Both the position numbers and the translations under genes were made by a program. Shown piece by piece: positions 5,596 to 8,396 of a DNA stretch of 8,396 bases (position 1 is its first letter; each line of letters begins with the position of its first letter). The stretch comes from an uncultured Chloroflexota bacterium (lineage in GTDB: Bacteria > Chloroflexota > Chloroflexia > Chloroflexales > Roseiflexaceae): assembly GCA_937876225.1 (NCBI GenBank), contig CALFIC010000200.1, forward strand, positions 1 to 8,396, in the 5' to 3' direction. Below the pieces are notes generated by a model, which worked only from the letters and a program-made list of their open reading frames with translations, did no database searches and was not told the DNA's origin.

Positions 5596-6321
5596 ATGCA
5601 AATCACCTGGCTAGGTCATTCCACCATTTACCTCACAACGAATGCCGGCACCCGCATCTTGATTGATGCCTGGATCGAAAACAACCCGGCCTGTCCGCCC
5701 GAATGGCACGCCAAACTGCGTGAACTTGGTGTTGACATCATCATGCTTACCCATGGTCACACCGATCACTGTGTCGATACGGCGGCACTCTATAACGACA
5801 CCCAGGCCCAAGTGGTTTGTCAGTATGATGCGGTAGAATGGCTGACCTACCAAAACGTCGCCAACGAGTCAATCGTCGCCCTCAACAAAGGCGGTACGGC
5901 GCGCATCAACGATGTGCGCATCACCATGGTCAACGCCCAGCATAGCAATAGCTGGCCCACATCAGTGGGGCCGCGCATGTTTGGGAGCGAAGTGGGCTAT
6001 GTACTGCGGGTCGACAACGACATCACCGTCTATGCCGCCGGTGATACCAATGTGATGGCCGACATGGCGATTATTGCCGATTTATATCATCCCGATGTGG
6101 CGATGATTCCCATTGGTGATGTGTATACCATGGGGCCGTACGAAGCGGCGTATGCCATGCAACTCCTGAAGTCTGCGGCAGTGTTGCCGATTCACCATAG
6201 TACATTCCCCGGTTTACCGGGCACCCCAGCGCAGTTCAGTGCAGAGCTGGCGTTACGGGGTGTGGTGTGTGACGTCTTGAATCTCGTCCCTGGTCAAACT
6301 ATTGCACAAGGAACAAAATGA
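5596..6321 (+). CDS. Metallo-beta-lactamase-fold hydrolase, UPF0173/UlaG-like
   Basis: The 241-residue protein starts with MQITWLGHSTIYLTT (H8) and has the zinc-binding motif THGHTDH (52-58). Further metal ligands are likely H116 (NAQHSNSW), D150 (AAGDTN) and H200 (LPIHHSTFPG). This order and the WLGHS opening mark the UPF0173/UlaG branch, where UlaG is an L-ascorbate-6-phosphate lactonase. Hydrolysis of a lactone or phosphoester is therefore plausible but not shown. AGGAG (5584-5588) overlaps the upstream stop codon and sits 7 nt before the ATG. The stop overlaps the next gene as ATGA. Cytoplasmic, with no signal peptide. In this operon a lactone-opening step before or after the dehydrogenase would make chemical sense. 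Confidence 0.88.
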   Translation: MQITWLGHSTIYLTTNAGTRILIDAWIENNPACPPEWHAKLRELGVDIIMLTHGHTDHCVDTAALYNDTQAQVVCQYDAVEWLTYQNVANESIVALNKGGTARINDVRITMVNAQHSNSWPTSVGPRMFGSEVGYVLRVDNDITVYAAGDTNVMADMAIIADLYHPDVAMIPIGDVYTMGPYEAAYAMQLLKSAAVLPIHHSTFPGLPGTPAQFSAELALRGVVCDVLNLVPGQTIAQGTK

Positions 6322-7274
6322 AGATCATCATCCCCAATCGCGTCGCCCCACTCATCGAACAACGCATCCTTTCGCTCTATCCCGACATGCAAATCGTCAT
6401 CACCGATGACGAGGGTATGCCCCAAGGCGACGCCAGCGACGCCACCATTTTTATGCGCTGGTGGACATCACTCGAAGCTTTTCAGCGTACCTTGTCGCTG
6501 GCGCCCAACGTCAAGTGGGTCTATACCCCCAGCGCCGGCATCGATCACCTCGACCTCGACATGATGCGCGAGCGGGGGATTACGCTGACCAATGCGGCCG
6601 GTGCTCATGCCATCCCCATCGCCGAATTCGTGATGATGTTTGTCTTGACCCACGCCAAACGGGCCACGGTGTTGTTGAATTATGCCCGTGAAGACTACGA
6701 AGCCACCGAGCAAACCAAGCTCGATGAGCTCGACGGCAAAACGATGGCGATTATTGGGCTGGGCAGTATCGGCCAAGAAACCGCCAAGCGTGCCAAATCA
6801 TTTGGTATGCGCGTGGTCGGCAGTCGTCGCCGCCCTCAGCCCACCAAGTACGTCGATGAAGTGGTGAGTGATGATGAATGGCAAAAACTCCTCCCCGATG
6901 CCGACGTGATTGTGATTGCCACCCCACTGACCGATATCACTCGGGGTATGGTTGATGCCAGCGCCTTCGCAAAAATGAAGCCGACGGCCTATATCGTCAA
7001 CGTGGCTCGTGGTCAAGTAATTAATACGGAAGATTTGATTGCTGCCCTCAGTGAGGGACGAATTGCTGGTGCTGGGCTGGACGTTGTCCCCGAAGAACCA
7101 TTGCCACCAACCCACCCATTGTGGGATGCGCCCAATGTCTGGATTACGCCCCACATTTCGTATTCTTCCCCCAAAACCCGTGGCCGCATGATGGACCTGT
7201 TTATTACCAATCTCGAGCGCTATATGCACGGTCAAAAACTGCTCAACATTGTGAATTTCGACGAAGGTTACTAA
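6318..7274 (+). CDS. D-isomer-specific 2-hydroxyacid dehydrogenase
   Basis: The 318-residue enzyme reversibly reduces a 2-oxoacid to a D-2-hydroxyacid. The Rossmann nucleotide site is IIGLGSIGQETAKRAKSFGM (G147-G152). The catalytic trio is R231 (NVARGQVINTEDL), E260 (DVVPEEPLP) and H279 (TPHIS). The N-terminal substrate domain contains YTPSAGIDHLD (69-79), the usual Ser/Ala-Gly substrate-contact loop. After the second strand it has GSRRR (168-172) instead of an Asp, which in this family usually means preference for NADP(H); that is inference. The ATG overlaps the upstream stop by 4 nt, and the next gene begins right after its TAA. Substrates in the family include glyoxylate, hydroxypyruvate, lactate and sugar acids, and none can be singled out here. 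Confidence 0.93.
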   Translation: MKIIIPNRVAPLIEQRILSLYPDMQIVITDDEGMPQGDASDATIFMRWWTSLEAFQRTLSLAPNVKWVYTPSAGIDHLDLDMMRERGITLTNAAGAHAIPIAEFVMMFVLTHAKRATVLLNYAREDYEATEQTKLDELDGKTMAIIGLGSIGQETAKRAKSFGMRVVGSRRRPQPTKYVDEVVSDDEWQKLLPDADVIVIATPLTDITRGMVDASAFAKMKPTAYIVNVARGQVINTEDLIAALSEGRIAGAGLDVVPEEPLPPTHPLWDAPNVWITPHISYSSPKTRGRMMDLFITNLERYMHGQKLLNIVNFDEGY

Positions 7275-8225
7275 ATGATCCTGATAGGCGTTGATGTGGG
7301 TGGTACCAAAACGACGGCCCTCGCCGTCGATTTGCAGGGGCGCGTGCTGGCACGCGTCCAGGCGGGTGCCGGCAATTGGGAAGGCATCGGCCTAGAGGCT
7401 GCCGCCCAATTGTATGCCACCATCATCAGCGATTTGTTGACCCACGCCAATGCTCACCCTGATGATGTGGTGGCGGCGGCGTGGGGGCTGGCAGGCCTCG
7501 ACTGGCCGTCAGACGAAGACCGGTTACGCCCGTTGTTGGCACCACTCACCCCCCGCGCCACGCTGATCCTCGTCAACGACGCCTTTTTGCCGTTGCGTGC
7601 TGGGAGTAATGATTCATTTGGGGTGGGGGTCATCGCCGGTACGGGGAGTACCGTCGCTGGGGTAGCGGTCGATGGTCGACGCTATCGCACATTTGGGTTG
7701 GGCAGCGACTGGGGCGATTTCGATGGCGCCCAGAGCCTCACCACTGCCGCCATGCGCATGGCGGCCGAAGCGCATTATGGCCGGCGCGCCCCTACAATTT
7801 TGACGGACTGGTTGTGTGCCTGGGGCGATGCGCCCGACATCCCCACCCTCGCCGAAGGATTGTCGCGAGGTACGATTGTGCGTGATGTGGCGACGTTTGC
7901 GCCGCGTGTCACGGCCGCGGCGCATGCAGGTGATGCCGCGGCGTTGGCCATCGTCCAGGCGGCCGCACAATTGTTGGCTGACAATGCGATGGCGGTGGCA
8001 CGCCAACTTGATTTGGTGCACCATGCCCATGCGGTGGTAATTGCTGGTGGGGTGGCACGGGCATTGTTTGACCCATTTGCGCAGGCGTTACGTGCCGCGA
8101 TGCCCGTTGCCCAGGCAGTATTTTTAACATGTGAACCTGTCGTCGGTGCCGTGTTGTTGGCCTGTGACGCCGTGCAGCCCCGTATGTCCGCCCAAATGCG
8201 GCGTGCCTTGACCAATGAGGAATAA
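7275..8225 (+). CDS. BadF/BadG-type ATPase, N-acetylglucosamine kinase-like sugar kinase
   Basis: The 316-residue ASKHA-fold kinase has the phosphate-1 motif GVDVGGTKTTALAVD (5-19), the likely catalytic base D102 in LVNDAF, a phosphate-binding loop IAGTGSTVAG (120-129) and the adenosine-site motif VVIAGGVAR (254-262). This pattern matches the N-acetylglucosamine/N-acetylmuramate kinase branch (NAGK, MurK). The usual GWG-LGDEGS loop is replaced here by GLGSDWGDFDGAQS (141-154), so the sugar specificity may differ. The start codon follows the dehydrogenase stop without a gap, with GAAGG just upstream. The predicted role is phosphorylation of an amino sugar or related hexose entering central metabolism, which gives the operon its carbohydrate character. 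A 2-hydroxyglutaryl-CoA dehydratase activator is unlikely because the iron-sulfur cysteines of that branch are absent. Confidence 0.85.
   Translation: MILIGVDVGGTKTTALAVDLQGRVLARVQAGAGNWEGIGLEAAAQLYATIISDLLTHANAHPDDVVAAAWGLAGLDWPSDEDRLRPLLAPLTPRATLILVNDAFLPLRAGSNDSFGVGVIAGTGSTVAGVAVDGRRYRTFGLGSDWGDFDGAQSLTTAAMRMAAEAHYGRRAPTILTDWLCAWGDAPDIPTLAEGLSRGTIVRDVATFAPRVTAAAHAGDAAALAIVQAAAQLLADNAMAVARQLDLVHHAHAVVIAGGVARALFDPFAQALRAAMPVAQAVFLTCEPVVGAVLLACDAVQPRMSAQMRRALTNEE
8217..8220 (+). promoter_or_regulatory. Ribosome binding site of the lipoprotein gene
   Basis: GAGG, within TGAGGAATAATC, lies inside the last codons of the kinase gene, 7 nt before the ATG at 8228. It supports that start for the partial lipoprotein frame at the right edge. 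Confidence 0.6.
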
Positions 8226-8227
8226 TC

Positions 8228-8396
8228 ATGTTATCTGATTTGCGGCGCGGCGCGGTGTTGCTGGGATTGCTCTTTTTGTTGACAAATTGTGGTGGGCTTT
8301 CGTTAGGGCAAGCAACCGCTACGCCGACTATTCCGCCGACAGCCACGCTGCCCGCCACGCCCATTCCTGCGACCGCCACTGTGGCGCCGGTCCTGA
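8228..8396 (+). CDS. Lipoprotein, N-terminal fragment (partial, runs off the window)
   Basis: Fifty-six codons are visible. The basic n-region MLSDLRR is followed by a hydrophobic core GAVLLGLLFLL and the lipobox LTNC with the lipidated cysteine at residue 20, so the mature protein should be exported and membrane-anchored. The residues after Cys (GGLSLGQ) lead into a Thr/Pro/Ala-rich linker (TATPTIPPTATLPATPIP), a spacer style common in Chloroflexota surface lipoproteins. The ATG comes 2 nt after the kinase stop, with GAGG upstream, so it belongs to the same operon. A solute-binding protein of an ABC transporter for the operon's substrate would fit, but no binding domain is visible. An extracytoplasmic enzyme is equally possible. 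Confidence 0.8.
   Translation, partial: MLSDLRRGAVLLGLLFLLTNCGGLSLGQATATPTIPPTATLPATPIPATATVAPVL

Overview
The window looks like a chromosomal segment of a bacterium from the phylum Chloroflexota, probably class Chloroflexia. This rests on the style of the partial lipoprotein at the right edge (a lipobox followed by a Thr/Pro/Ala-rich linker), the moderately GC-rich coding style, and a nusA-ylxR-infB type cluster with a repetitive Arg/Pro/Gly/Asp-rich IF-2 N-terminus. The assignment is an inference and no marker gene settles it.

Left part, minus strand (about 1-2236): a transcription/translation core operon read right to left. nusA (2236-911) overlaps the start of ylxR/rnpM (914-618) by 4 nt. 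After a 50-nt gap comes an open frame with a strong ribosome binding site (567 to the window edge). It is almost certainly the N-terminal part of infB, although only its low-complexity region is visible. That region carries a 45-bp tandem repeat encoding a 15-residue unit built from three pentapeptides. Variation between copies falls at wobble positions of the minus frame, which shows that this strand and frame are the coded ones. rimP, the usual first gene of such operons, is not next to nusA.

Middle (2237-2414): a compact divergent intergenic region with a candidate nusA promoter and two perfect stem-loops that would lie in the nusA leader RNA. On the other side is a small RuvC-like (RNase H-fold) nuclease gene (2415-2873, plus strand).

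Right part, plus strand (2965-8396): a tightly packed operon of at least six genes, with gaps of 10 nt or less or short overlaps. It encodes an M20-family amidohydrolase, an amidase-signature hydrolase, a UlaG/UPF0173-type metallo-beta-lactamase-fold hydrolase, a D-2-hydroxyacid dehydrogenase, a BadF/NAGK-type sugar kinase, and a lipoprotein that runs off the window. The combination suggests uptake and stepwise breakdown of an amide-linked sugar or hydroxyacid compound, possibly of amino-sugar or cell-wall origin. The substrate cannot be read from the sequence. A 12-bp palindrome just upstream of the first gene is a candidate operator. No RNA genes, insertion sequences or CRISPR arrays were seen, and no stretch over 300 bases lacks a gene.
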